A stretch of DNA of 64,000 nt. Origin: Povalibacter uvarum (GTDB taxonomy: Bacteria > Pseudomonadota > Gammaproteobacteria > Steroidobacterales > Steroidobacteraceae). Each line of letters opens with the position of its first letter. The first letter of the stretch is position 1. This document shows, in pieces, positions 1 to 7,510 of this stretch. A model generated the notes under the pieces. That model was given only the letters and a program-made list of their open reading frames with translations. It made no database searches and was not told the DNA's origin. The stretch spans positions 62,001-126,000 of the forward strand of contig NZ_JACHHZ010000005.1 in assembly GCF_014202975.1 (NCBI RefSeq), given 5' to 3'. Both the position numbers and the translations under genes were made by a program.

Positions 1-379
1 CACCTTTCCGGTGAAACTCCGGCGTCGGCATTTCCGCGTGAATCACTCCGGCGCCGGCGGTCATCCACTGGACGTCGCCCGGCCGCAGGACATCGGTATT
101 GCCGAAGGAGTCCCGGTGCTCGTTCTCGCCGGCCAGCACGTAGGTGACCGTCTCGAAGCCCCGATGCGGATGGTCCGGCGCCCCGATCGGGGTGCCCGGC
201 TTCCATTCCACGGGCCCGAGGTGGTCGACCAGCAGGAACGGGTCGAAATGGCTGAATCCCTGGATCGGAAACGGCCGCCGAACCGGAAAGCCACCGCCTT
301 CCAGCGTACTCAAGGCATTGATTACCCGCGCAACCGGGCGGGAAGCCGGCGTCTCGTGACGAAGGGGAGTGGTGTTCAT
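1..379 (-). CDS. Pirin family protein (3' end outside window)
   Basis: This is the N-terminal 126 residues of a pirin, a bicupin metalloprotein; bacterial members include quercetin 2,3-dioxygenase-like and regulatory forms. The segment [18 protein letters not shown], then [17 protein letters not shown] and a later GVIHAEMP give the family's N-terminal cupin with its metal-binding His-x-His and His/Glu residues. The start is the ATG at 377-379, giving [11 protein letters not shown], and nothing upstream resembles the family. The gene runs off the left edge, so the C-terminal cupin is not seen. It is transcribed away from alkB across a repeat-filled gap. The family assignment is firm; the substrate is unknown. 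Confidence 0.93.
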   Translation of the reverse strand, partial: MNTTPLRHETPASRPVARVINALSTLEGGGFPVRRPFPIQGFSHFDPFLLVDHLGPVEWKPGTPIGAPDHPHRGFETVTYVLAGENEHRDSFGNTDVLRPGDVQWMTAGAGVIHAEMPTPEFHRKG

Positions 380-453
380 GGGGATTAGGGTGGCACAAGG
401 CGGGGGCAGGATCTGCGGGGTTCGGGGAATGGGAGATATTCTCTGAAGGGGCT

Positions 454-495
454 ACTGGCGACTGGCCACTGGCTACTGGCGGCTGGCCAGAGGGA
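454..495. repeat. Iterated ACTGGC/CTGGC short repeat
   Basis: Short, slightly degenerate iterations of CTACTGGC, GACTGGCC and GGCTGGCC lie between pirin and alkB. No reading frame is evident. The style matches the iterated short-word patches at 4050-4166, 16985-17158 and 50210-50470. Confidence 0.5.
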
Positions 496-519
496 GATGG
501 CAGAAGCGGGGGCTCTGTT

Positions 520-560
520 GTGGGTCCGGCTTCAGCCGGACGTCATCGCCGCCAGGCGAT
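520..560. repeat. Dispersed GTGGGTCCGGC repeat (family B), half unit
   Basis: GTGGGTCCGGCTTCAGCCGG is itself an inverted repeat and is followed by ACGTCATCGCC and a GGCGAT motif. It matches the left half of the full palindromic units at 5853-5926 and 50325-50399. The right half is missing here and the unit runs almost directly into a family A repeat. Confidence 0.8.
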
Positions 561-588
561 TCCGGAATCGGGCAGCAGCCCGAGGTTC

Positions 589-654
589 GTCACTCCCGCG
601 CAGGCGGGAGTCCATCGGGGTCCGGAATGGATTCCCGCGTGCGCGGGAAATGAC
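589..654. repeat. Dispersed REP-like palindrome pair (family A)
   Basis: Two GC-rich hairpins, CTCCCGCGCAGGCGGGAG and TTCCCGCGTGCGCGGGAA, are flanked by GTCA and TGAC so that the whole element is an imperfect palindrome. Five more copies occur in this window, all in intergenic DNA or at gene ends. This looks like a REP/BIME-type element; no REP transposase gene is present in the window. Confidence 0.85.
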
Positions 655-792
655 GGATTTGGCTAGATGGCTCAGTGGCTCATCGCTCGCAGTCCCTCCT
701 TGCTGCACCGCTCCTGATCGACCTGCCATCCGCCAGTAGGCCCCGTCCGCACTCCGACGTAAACTCCGTTGACTGGTCACTGGGGGTCCACC

Positions 793-1971
793 ATGTCTTT
801 CGTCGCTCAAGCCGCCGACGGCACCACGATTCGTTACATCGACGGCAAGCGCTACCTGTGGTTCGCGTCGCTGACGGGACCCTGCATTCCGATGATCGGC
901 GTTGCTCTTTACTTCGCCCTGGGCGGCAACGCGCTCGCGACGATCTTTCCTCTGGCGTACACCTTCATCCTGGTGCCGCTCCTCGATGCCATCTTCGGCG
1001 AGGACACGCACAACCCGCCGGAGGAAGTCGTTCCTCTCATGTCGAAGGACAACTACTACCGCTACCTGCTGTATGTAGCGATCGCGCTGCTGTACATCGA
1101 TTTCTTCGTCGTCGCATGGTTCCTCGGTACGCAGAGTCTGCCGTGGTGGGCGTACCTGGTCATGACGCTGGGGACGGGATTCTCCAGTGCCGGCGCCATC
1201 CTCATCGGGCATGAGCTGGGCCACAAGTCGAACAAGTCGGATCGGCTGGCGGCGCAGATCGTGAACGGGCTAGTCGGCTACGGTCATTTCTGCATCGAGC
1301 ACAACCGCGGTCATCACGTGCACGTGGCGACGCCGGAAGATTGCGTGAGCGCGCGCATGGGCGAGAGCATCTATCGGTTCGTCCTGCGGGAAATTCCCGG
1401 TGCTTTCAGTCGAGGATGGAAGCTCGAGAAGGAGCGACTGGAGAAGATGGGCAAGAGCACGTGGTCGCTGGAGAACGACGTGCTGCAGTCGTGGGGCCTG
1501 ACGCTGATCGTCGGCGTCGCTTTGCTTGCGATCTTCGGCTGGGTGCTGCTGCCGTTCCTGATCATTCATCATGTGTATGCGTGGTACGGTCTCACGCAGG
1601 CCAACTACGTGGAGCACTACGGGCTGCTGCGCCAGAAGCTGCCGAATGGTCGCTATGAGCTGACCGAGCCGCGGCACTCGTGGAACACGAACCACATCTA
1701 TTCGAATCTCATCTCCTTCCATCTGCAACGTCATTCGGATCATCACGCGAATTCGCTGCGTCCCTACCAGGCGCTACGTGACTTCAAGGATCTGCCGCGC
1801 CTTCCCAGCGGCTATCCCGGCAGCTTCGGTCTCGCAGCGATCCCCTGGCTTTGGTTCAAGGTGATGGACCCCAAGCTCATGGAATGGGCTGGCGGCGACA
1901 TCACCAAGGTGAACGTCGATCCGAAGAGGAAAACGAAGCTCTATGCCCGCTACGGGGCGGCAGTCGCATAA
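793..1971 (+). CDS. alkB: Alkane 1-monooxygenase, AlkB type
   Basis: A 392-residue integral membrane non-heme diiron hydroxylase that would oxidise the terminal carbon of n-alkanes in the inner membrane, taking electrons from rubredoxin. All signature histidine boxes are present: HELGHK (about residue 140), EHNRGHH (169-175), NYVEHYG (271-277) and LQRHSDHHA (311-319). Hydrophobic segments at about 30-70, 90-135 and 235-260 fit the usual six helices. The ATG at 793 gives MSFVAQAADG; an in-frame ATG 24 bases upstream would add eight unconserved residues. No rubredoxin, rubredoxin reductase or AlkS-type regulator is adjacent, so electron transfer partners must be encoded elsewhere. Xylene monooxygenase-type relatives are possible, but the HYG motif favours a true alkane hydroxylase. 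Confidence 0.93.
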   Translation: MSFVAQAADGTTIRYIDGKRYLWFASLTGPCIPMIGVALYFALGGNALATIFPLAYTFILVPLLDAIFGEDTHNPPEEVVPLMSKDNYYRYLLYVAIALLYIDFFVVAWFLGTQSLPWWAYLVMTLGTGFSSAGAILIGHELGHKSNKSDRLAAQIVNGLVGYGHFCIEHNRGHHVHVATPEDCVSARMGESIYRFVLREIPGAFSRGWKLEKERLEKMGKSTWSLENDVLQSWGLTLIVGVALLAIFGWVLLPFLIIHHVYAWYGLTQANYVEHYGLLRQKLPNGRYELTEPRHSWNTNHIYSNLISFHLQRHSDHHANSLRPYQALRDFKDLPRLPSGYPGSFGLAAIPWLWFKVMDPKLMEWAGGDITKVNVDPKRKTKLYARYGAAVA

Positions 1972-1980
1972 GAAGCAAGA

Positions 1981-2071
1981 GTTTCACGCGGAGCTCACGG
2001 AGCTCACCGGGAAAAATGCCTTCCGAGTCTCGTTCAGGGCCTCCGTGGTCTTCGTGAACTCCGTGTGAAAT
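1981..2071. repeat. Dispersed CACGGAG repeat (family C), palindromic
   Basis: The left arm has TTTCACGCGGAGCTCACGGAG and the right arm ends in GAACTCCGTGTGAAAT, its approximate reverse complement, with about 45 bases between. The same architecture recurs at 52468-52550 and in a GGGG variant at 11324-11417. It fills the gap between alkB and map and could fold into a long imperfect hairpin. Confidence 0.75.
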
Positions 2072-2159
2072 CTTCTCTGTTGTCTCCCTCCGGAGTCGCT
2101 TGTCGCCGGCCCCGGGCGCCTGCACACTCCCGCCTCCATTCACTGACCGCGCGACATCC

Positions 2160-2906
2160 ATGACTATCGAAACCCAGAGCGATCTCGAGGGGCTGCAACG
2201 CATCGGCCGGATCGTTTCCCTCGTGCTGCATGAAATGCTCGAACGGCTCGAACCCGGCATGACGACGGCCGAGCTCGACGCGTTCGGCGCGCAGCGGCTC
2301 GCCGATCACGGCGCTCGGTCGGCTCCGAAAATTACCTACGGATTTCCCGGTGCAACCTGCATCAGCATCAATGAAGAAGCGGCGCACGGCATTCCCGGTG
2401 CGCGTCGCATTGCCGCGGGCGATGTGGTCAACGTCGATGTGTCGGCTGAGCTCGATGGGTTCTTCGCGGACACAGGCGGCACTCGCGTGGTTCCGCCAGC
2501 GGACGATGTCTCGCTGAGACTCTGCGATGCGACCAAGGAAGCGTTGGAGAGTGCGATGCGTCAGGCCCGCGCCGGCAACCGCATCAACCAGATCGGCAAA
2601 GCCATCGAGCGGGTCGCGAAGCGCGAGCGCTTCAACATCATCCGCAACCTCGGCAGTCACGGTGTTGGCCGCGCGCTGCACGAAGAACCCGGGCACATCC
2701 CTGGCTTTTATGACGTCACCGATCGTCGCGTGCTTCGCCAGGGGATGGTGATCACCATCGAGCCGTTCCTTTCGACGCGGACGACGATGGTCGAGCAGGC
2801 GAGCGACGGCTGGACGCTGTTCGGGCCGCCCGGCACGCGCTCCGCACAGTACGAACACACGATGGTCATCACGCGCGGCGAACCGATCGTCGTCACGAGG
2901 CACTGA
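2160..2906 (+). CDS. map: Type I methionine aminopeptidase
   Basis: A 248-residue cytosolic dimetal peptidase that removes the initiator methionine from nascent proteins. The pita-bread fold ligands are all visible: Asp93 (NVDVS), Asp104 (FFADTGG), His167 (SHGVG), Glu201 (ITIEPF) and Glu232 (QYEHT), plus the substrate-contacting AHGIPG and LHEEP. It has no N-terminal zinc finger or SH3-like extension. The ATG at 2160 gives MTIETQSDLEGL, a normal MetAP start; a TTG 60 bases upstream opens the same frame but adds a proline-rich tail unlike the family. One base separates its stop from the next ATG, so it is probably cotranscribed with the VOC gene. rpsB-type neighbours, usual for the housekeeping map gene, are absent, so this may be an accessory paralogue. 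Confidence 0.92.
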   Translation: MTIETQSDLEGLQRIGRIVSLVLHEMLERLEPGMTTAELDAFGAQRLADHGARSAPKITYGFPGATCISINEEAAHGIPGARRIAAGDVVNVDVSAELDGFFADTGGTRVVPPADDVSLRLCDATKEALESAMRQARAGNRINQIGKAIERVAKRERFNIIRNLGSHGVGRALHEEPGHIPGFYDVTDRRVLRQGMVITIEPFLSTRTTMVEQASDGWTLFGPPGTRSAQYEHTMVITRGEPIVVTRH

Positions 2907-2907
2907 G

Positions 2908-3363
2908 ATGGCCTCGCTCCTGGTCAACATCGATGTCGACGACCTGAAAAAAGCCGTCGAGTTCTATTGCACGGCGCTCGACCTCACGGTCGGGCGCCGA
3001 TTCGGTCACGATGCCGTCGAACTGCTGGGCGCCAACGCACCCATCTATCTGCTCGCCAAACCGAACGGTACGGTCGCGTCCGCATCGAGTCGTCACCTGA
3101 GATCGTACGCACGTCACTGGACCCCGATTCATCTCGACTTCGTCGTCGACAGCATCGATGCCGCCGTCGACAAGGCCCGCAACGCCGGCGCCCGTCTTGA
3201 GGGCCAGGTCCGCACCAACAATTGGGGCAAGATCGCGATGCTCGCGGATCCGTTCGGTCACGGCGTGTGCCTGATCGAGTTCGTGGGGCGCGGGTACGAT
3301 GAGATTGCTTCGAGCCACGGCGAGACCGGGCACGAGGCAAAGGGCGCAAAGGCCAGAAAGTGA
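2908..3363 (+). CDS. VOC (glyoxalase/bleomycin resistance fold) protein
   Basis: A 151-residue vicinal-oxygen-chelate protein. The first module starts LLVNIDVDDLKKAVEFY and the second has PIHLDFVVDSIDAAVDKARNAG and ADPFGHGVCLIEF, the standard paired beta-alpha-beta-beta-beta pattern. The tail after residue 128 is charged and probably disordered. The start lies one base after the map stop, arguing for cotranscription. Metal ligands cannot be assigned with confidence (candidates His76 and Glu at the end of the second module). The substrate is unknown. Confidence 0.85.
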   Translation: MASLLVNIDVDDLKKAVEFYCTALDLTVGRRFGHDAVELLGANAPIYLLAKPNGTVASASSRHLRSYARHWTPIHLDFVVDSIDAAVDKARNAGARLEGQVRTNNWGKIAMLADPFGHGVCLIEFVGRGYDEIASSHGETGHEAKGAKARK

Positions 3364-3415
3364 ATGATCGCCCGCACCTTCTCCGGGCGTCGTTCCCGTC
3401 GTGACCTCGGTCACC

Positions 3416-3784
3416 ATGTCTCTCACCTGCTGGAAATGCGGCAACTCTCTCGCTGATTACACGCTGCCGCTGCGGCGGCTCGAGGAGTGCCGCAAGTGTC
3501 ATGCCGAGCTGCACGTCTGCAAGATGTGCGAGTGGTACAACACGAGCGTCGCGAAGCACTGTCGCGAGCCGATCGCGGAGGAAGTGAAGGACAAGGAGCG
3601 CGCGAACTTCTGCGACTACTTCACGCCGCGTCCCGATGCCTATTCGAGCTCGCCTCAGGACGAAGCCGCGAGAGCGAAGGCACAGCTCGATGCACTGTTC
3701 GGCGGAGCTGCGCCTGCGCAACCGTCAGCCGCTGACACGGCTCGCGCCGAACTGGAAGCGCTTTTCGGGAAGAAGAAAGAATAA
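3416..3784 (+). CDS. Zinc-ribbon protein of unknown function
   Basis: A 122-residue soluble protein. Its N-terminal half carries paired cysteines: CWKCG, CRKCH, CKMC and two later single Cys in KHCREP and NFCDYF, enough for two zinc sites. The C-terminal half contains two similar helical segments, ARAKAQLDALFGG and ARAELEALFGK, around an alanine/proline linker; these look like an internal duplication. I start at the ATG at 3416 because Cys pairs follow immediately; a GTG at 3401 would add five residues. I do not recognise a named family. Possible roles are RNA or protein binding, by inference only. Confidence 0.75.
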   Translation: MSLTCWKCGNSLADYTLPLRRLEECRKCHAELHVCKMCEWYNTSVAKHCREPIAEEVKDKERANFCDYFTPRPDAYSSSPQDEAARAKAQLDALFGGAAPAQPSAADTARAELEALFGKKKE

Positions 3785-3883
3785 CGACACGCCGCGCGAT
3801 TCTGTCTCGATTTCCGCAATTGACCCTCGAGGTTCGGGGGCGTATCTGCGAAGAGGCCTCGATACAACGTCCAGGAGATATTC

Positions 3884-4042
3884 ATGGCCTCCACGACCCG
3901 GACCACTCACCGCAGCACCGCCGGCAAGAAGCTCTACGCGGTTCGCGACAAACAGGGAAGGTTCAAGGATATCCAGACCTACGAGCGAGCCCATCGCGCT
4001 GATCTGAAGAAGAAGAGCAAAGGCGAAAAGACCAAACATTGA
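3884..4042 (+). CDS. Small basic protein, 52 residues
   Basis: A short gene reading MASTTRTTHRSTAGKK followed by LYAVRDKQGRFKDIQTYERA and a Lys-rich tail (DLKKKSKGEKTKH). A good ribosome-binding site, AGGAG, lies seven to eight bases before the ATG. The product is strongly basic and has a compact central motif (Y-A-V-R-D-x-x-G-R-F-x-D-I-Q-x-Y), a pattern I associate with a widespread uncharacterised small protein family in proteobacteria. It follows the zinc-ribbon gene by 99 bases on the same strand and precedes an inverted repeat that may end the transcript. Nucleic acid binding is plausible from charge but not shown. Confidence 0.7.
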   Translation: MASTTRTTHRSTAGKKLYAVRDKQGRFKDIQTYERAHRADLKKKSKGEKTKH

Positions 4043-4049
4043 AAGAAGC

Positions 4050-4166
4050 CGGCTAGCCATTAGCCGCCTAGCAGGTAGCCAGAGCAGGAGAGGAGACAAG
4101 CACCGGTGCGAGAGAAGCGTCTTTATCTCATTCTGGCTAATTGCTAGTGGCTAGCCGGCTAGCTGG
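4050..4166. repeat. GCTAGC-rich inverted repeat
   Basis: The left arm (AGCCGGCTAGCCATTAGC, near 4050) is nearly the reverse complement of the right arm (GCTAGTGGCTAGCCGGCT, near 4145), and both arms contain further CTAGC/TTAGCC iterations. It lies between the convergent small basic gene and the LysR gene, where a hairpin could terminate both transcripts. Confidence 0.6.
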
Positions 4167-4176
4167 CTTCCTTCCT

Positions 4177-5079
4177 TCACGGTGCCGGTCTGTGCGCGTC
4201 TGCTGAGTCGGTGGCCTCGCACTGCAGCCAGGCAATCGTGCCGGCGATGAGTTCATCGTCGAGCCGGCGCGGCAGGCATACCGCGTAGATCGCGAATTCG
4301 GCGCTGACTTCATTGGTGAAGACGCGGACCAATCGGCCGGCGTCCAGCTCATCAGCGGCGAATACGGCTGAGGTGATCGCCACGCCCTGGCCGGCAAGGG
4401 CGGCTTGCAGCATCGAGTTGCGATCGCCGCAGATGACGCCGCGGCGCACGTTCACACCCTTGATGCCGGCGGCGGTCAGCCACCGTTCCCAGCCTTGATA
4501 CGAGTCGTCGTGCAGCAGCGGAAAATGTTTGAGATCCGCCGGCGTCTCGAGCTTGCGATTCTTCAGCACCGAGGGCGCGCACACGATGATCTCGCGCGGC
4601 TGGAAGAGCGGCACGACGTGCAGCCCCGGGTAGTTGCCGCTGCCGAAGCGGATCGCGATGTCCACGTCCTCGCGCGAGAAGTCGACGAGGCGCGTCGACG
4701 TCACTACCTGCAGGTCGATGTCCGGGAATCGTTCGGCGAACGACTGCACACGCGGCATCAACCATCGCGCCGATAGCGAAGCAAACGTCGAGATCGTGAG
4801 CTTGCGGCGCACCGCGGGCGTCGAGACGTCTTCGATTGCGCTGGCGAGCCGATCGAACGCCTGTCGGGTGCCTTCCGCGAGCAGCGCTCCATGCGCGGTG
4901 AGTTTCAGTCCTCGCGGCAGACGCTCGAAGAGCTGCACGCCCAGGCGCTGCTCCAGCTGCTTCACCTGCCGGCTCACCGCTGCGTGAGTGACGCTCATCT
5001 CCTCCGCCGCAGCGCTGAGATTCAGCGTTCTCGCTGCGACATCGAACGCGCGCAATGGGCCGACGGGGATTTTTTTCAT
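4177..5079 (-). CDS. LysR family transcriptional regulator, GcvA-like
   Basis: A 300-residue DNA-binding regulator. The N-terminus MKKIPVGPLRAFDVAARTLN and the helix-turn-helix LSAAAEEMSVTHAAVSRQVK are typical of GcvA/AmpR-type LysR proteins, followed by the periplasmic-binding-like effector domain (about 90-290). I place the start at 5079 because family members begin just before the P-L-x-A-L/F motif; an ATG at 5118 is an alternative. It is divergent from the small genes at 5345 and 5593, which are candidate targets by position only. The effector is unknown. Confidence 0.88.
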   Translation of the reverse strand: MKKIPVGPLRAFDVAARTLNLSAAAEEMSVTHAAVSRQVKQLEQRLGVQLFERLPRGLKLTAHGALLAEGTRQAFDRLASAIEDVSTPAVRRKLTISTFASLSARWLMPRVQSFAERFPDIDLQVVTSTRLVDFSREDVDIAIRFGSGNYPGLHVVPLFQPREIIVCAPSVLKNRKLETPADLKHFPLLHDDSYQGWERWLTAAGIKGVNVRRGVICGDRNSMLQAALAGQGVAITSAVFAADELDAGRLVRVFTNEVSAEFAIYAVCLPRRLDDELIAGTIAWLQCEATDSADAHRPAP

Positions 5080-5344
5080 GACAGTTTCGTGCGCGCGGGA
5101 AGACAGTGATGACGGCATGGAAAGAGTGACACAGCCATGATTGGCGCCCCGGTTCGGAGGCGAATCGAGACGCCCGGCACGTGCCCGAGCGAGGTGGCGC
5201 GCAGGGCGTCAGCCGTTGCTTCGACAATCGACGAGATATGAGTTTTAGTCATAGATAACGAGGCCAAACAGTTGCTTTTCGCGTCGTATTGGCGGGCCTA
5301 CGCTACACCTCCATTAGATATTTGCATACCTGAAGGAGAGTGCC

Positions 5345-5542
5345 ATGGACGAATACCTGTTCACCGTACTGGCGAAACTGAAGGCCGATCGGCTGACGCT
5401 GGAGAAGGCGGCTCGCGACAAGGAGATCGAAGCGCTGGATGACTACTACCAGCAGCGGTCGCCCTCGCCGAGAGCACGTCGCGGCGACTCGCTGGATCTG
5501 TCGGGTGTGATTCCCACGCACGGTCTGCGTGGGTGGAGTTGA
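5345..5542 (+). CDS. Hypothetical protein, 65 residues
   Basis: A small charged cytosolic protein, MDEYLFTVLAKLKADRLTLE then a Lys/Glu/Asp-rich helix (KAARDKEIEALDDYYQQR) and an arginine-rich tail. A strong ribosome-binding site, AAGGAGAG, precedes the ATG by six bases. It stands 265 bases from the divergent LysR start and is followed 50 bases later by another small gene. I recognise no family. Confidence 0.6.
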   Translation: MDEYLFTVLAKLKADRLTLEKAARDKEIEALDDYYQQRSPSPRARRGDSLDLSGVIPTHGLRGWS

Positions 5543-5592
5543 TTGGAAGTTAACGGGCGCAGCCGGGTGCGGCGCCCTCAAGGAGAGTCATC

Positions 5593-5778
5593 ATGAAGCG
5601 TTTGAGTGTCATTGCTTTCGTCGCGTCCGTTGCGATCAACGCGGGAGCGCTGCTCGGAATCGCGTCAGGCATCGAAGAGTCCTCCACGCCGCGGGGCCAG
5701 GTGGTCGTGAGCGAGATCGCTTCTGACACCAGCGCGGTAGCGCTTGCGCAGGCAGATGCGACGACAGCGTCGCTGTGA
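5593..5778 (+). CDS. Small exported or membrane protein, 61 residues
   Basis: The N-terminus MKRLSVIAFVASVAINAGAL is a basic residue followed by a hydrophobic stretch, fitting a signal peptide or single membrane anchor; the remainder is acidic and Ser/Thr/Ala-rich. AAGGAGAG sits seven to eight bases before the ATG, almost the same leader as the upstream 65-residue gene, so the two may be cotranscribed. No family recognised. Confidence 0.6.
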   Translation: MKRLSVIAFVASVAINAGALLGIASGIEESSTPRGQVVVSEIASDTSAVALAQADATTASL

Positions 5779-5780
5779 GC

Positions 5781-5844
5781 GTCACTCCCGCGAAAGCGGG
5801 AGTCCATCTGAACAAGCCTGGATTCCCGCGTACGCGGGAATGAC
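5781..5844. repeat. Family A REP-like palindrome pair
   Basis: CTCCCGCGAAAGCGGGAG and ATTCCCGCGTACGCGGGAAT hairpins flanked by GTCA and TGAC, right after the small exported protein gene and nine bases before a family B unit. The A-then-B arrangement here is the reverse of the B-then-A order at 520-654. Confidence 0.85.
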
Positions 5845-5852
5845 ATCTGACT

Positions 5853-5926
5853 GTGGGTCCGGCTTTAGCCGGACGTAATCGCCGGAGGCGATGCTTCGCA
5901 TGACGTCCGGCTAAAGCCGGACCCAC
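5853..5926. repeat. Family B palindrome, full unit
   Basis: A nearly perfect 74-base palindrome: GTGGGTCCGGCTTTAGCCGG on the left, GGCGATGCTTCGC at the centre and CCGGCTAAAGCCGGACCCAC on the right. Each arm contains its own nested inverted repeat. It lies at the 3' side of the MocR gene and could act as a bidirectional terminator or an RNA-stability element. Confidence 0.85.
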
Positions 5927-5978
5927 AGCCGGAAGCCCATACGAGGGAGGACGCATGTCCTCAGAATTCGCCGACTCC

Positions 5979-7421
5979 TCAACCGCTCCGATCCTTCGCC
6001 AGCTTCCCAAGCTTCTCAATCGCGCGATCGATAGCAGCGGACCACGGCAGGCCGCAGCTCATGCGGATGTAATTGCGATAGTCGGCCTTCGCCGAGAATA
6101 CGATTCCCGGCGCGATACCGATGCGGCTTGCAAGCGCCGTGCGGAACAGCTCGGCCCCATCGACGCTCGGCGGCAGTTCGATCCAGATCACGATACCGCC
6201 CGTCGGTCGCGTAATGCGGGTGCCGGCCGGAAAATGCCTCGCCACAGCGTCGATGAAGTGCTGCGAGTTCGTCGAGAGCATGGTGCGGATCCGGCGAAGG
6301 TAACGGTCGTATCCACCGCTTGCGTAGTACCGCGCGAGCACGAGTTGCTGCAGTGTCGGGCAGGCAACCGAGGCGAAGAATTTCGCCCTCGCGATTTCGG
6401 TGTGGAACTGCGGCGCGACCGCCCATCCGATGCGATAACCGAGCGCGATCGTCTTCGAAACCGATCCGCAGCTGATGACCAGCCCGGATTCATCGAAGGC
6501 GCGCATCGACGTCGGCCGAACGCTGCCGTAGTGAAGATCACCGTACAGATCATCCTCGATGATCGGCACTTCCATGCCGGTGAGCGTGGCTACGATGTCG
6601 CGCTTGGCGTCATCGGTCGTCAGTGTCCCGGCAGGATTGTTGAAGTTCGGCATCAGCACGGCGGCAGCCAGCCGGGTGGTGCGAGCGACCTGGCGAACCG
6701 CGTCGGCATCGATGCCCACGCCAGGACGATTCGGAACCTCGACGACCTTGAGACCGAGGTACTCGATGGCCTGCAGGAGGCCGAAGTAAGTCGGCGATTC
6801 GACCAGCACGGTATCGCCCGGCTGGCACACGACGCGCAGGGAGAGTGTGATCGCATCCATCGCGCCGCTGGTGATGACGACGTGTTCGGGATCCGTCGGT
6901 GCTCCGGCGAGTCCCATGCGCTTGGCGATCTGTCGGCGCAGCTCCGGATCGCCCGGCGGCATGATGAGCTCGCCCGCGTGATGCGGACGGTCGCGAAGCA
7001 CTTCACGGACGAGATTGTTGAGTCGCTGATTCGGATACAGCGCGGGGGAAGTGAACGCTCCGTTGAGCGGCACGATATCGCTGCGGGTCAGTGCTTCGCG
7101 GCAGATATCCAGCATTTCCGTCGCGATGGAGGCGGGCCGGCGCGAACGCAGCGGCTTGGCACGCGGCTCGGGCACGACCTTCGGGTCGGGCGGCCGCACG
7201 TAGAATCCCGACTGGGGGCGCGCCTCGATCAGGCCGATGTTCTCCAGGTGAACATAGGCCTGCACGACGGTGGATACGCTGACCTTGGCCGCACGGCTCA
7301 TGCTGCGAACGGATGGAATGCGGTCGTTCGCGCGCAGCGTCCCCGTCGCGATCTGGGTTTCGACCAGGTGCGCAACACGTTCGTAGAGGAGCGGCGCCTG
7401 CGACGGCACTTGCGCGGACAT
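5979..7421 (-). CDS. MocR-type regulator (GntR wHTH + aminotransferase-like domain)
   Basis: A 480-residue fusion of a GntR winged helix (about 10-75, with RANDRIPSVRSMSRAAKVSV) and a fold-type I PLP-dependent aminotransferase-like domain. The PLP lysine is Lys323 in GSVSKTIALGYRIGW; NNPAGT and IIEDDLYGDL supply other cofactor contacts. MocR proteins use PLP and an amino acid ligand to control neighbouring transport or vitamin B6 genes. It is divergent from an EamA exporter gene 90 bases away, its likely target. Because the full PLP site is intact, catalytic aminotransferase activity cannot be excluded. Confidence 0.92.
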   Translation of the reverse strand: MSAQVPSQAPLLYERVAHLVETQIATGTLRANDRIPSVRSMSRAAKVSVSTVVQAYVHLENIGLIEARPQSGFYVRPPDPKVVPEPRAKPLRSRRPASIATEMLDICREALTRSDIVPLNGAFTSPALYPNQRLNNLVREVLRDRPHHAGELIMPPGDPELRRQIAKRMGLAGAPTDPEHVVITSGAMDAITLSLRVVCQPGDTVLVESPTYFGLLQAIEYLGLKVVEVPNRPGVGIDADAVRQVARTTRLAAAVLMPNFNNPAGTLTTDDAKRDIVATLTGMEVPIIEDDLYGDLHYGSVRPTSMRAFDESGLVISCGSVSKTIALGYRIGWAVAPQFHTEIARAKFFASVACPTLQQLVLARYYASGGYDRYLRRIRTMLSTNSQHFIDAVARHFPAGTRITRPTGGIVIWIELPPSVDGAELFRTALASRIGIAPGIVFSAKADYRNYIRMSCGLPWSAAIDRAIEKLGKLAKDRSG

Positions 7422-7442
7422 GATTACCCCCGTCCGTGAAAA

Positions 7443-7483
7443 CTGTGTCGGTCCGAGGTCAGTCTACCTGAATCTGTACTGGT
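7443..7483. promoter_or_regulatory. Candidate MocR direct-repeat operator
   Basis: CTGTGTCGGT (7443-7452) and CTGTACTGGT (7474-7483) form an imperfect direct repeat whose starts are 31 bases apart, about three helical turns, in the 89-base gap between the divergent MocR and EamA genes. MocR regulators typically bind direct repeats in such gaps. The match is short, so this is a hypothesis. Confidence 0.3.
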
Positions 7484-7510
7484 TGCCAGTTTCGTAGCAA
7501 AGTGACTCTC

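Noticed and set aside
589-654. CRISPR-like palindromic repeats
   Set aside because: The hairpin elements are dispersed singly over the window, not in a regularly spaced array, and no cas genes are present.
5955-7439. 494-residue open frame on the plus strand
   Set aside because: It lies fully antisense to the MocR gene, is Arg/Asp/His-rich as expected from the complementary strand of GC-rich coding DNA, and matches no family.
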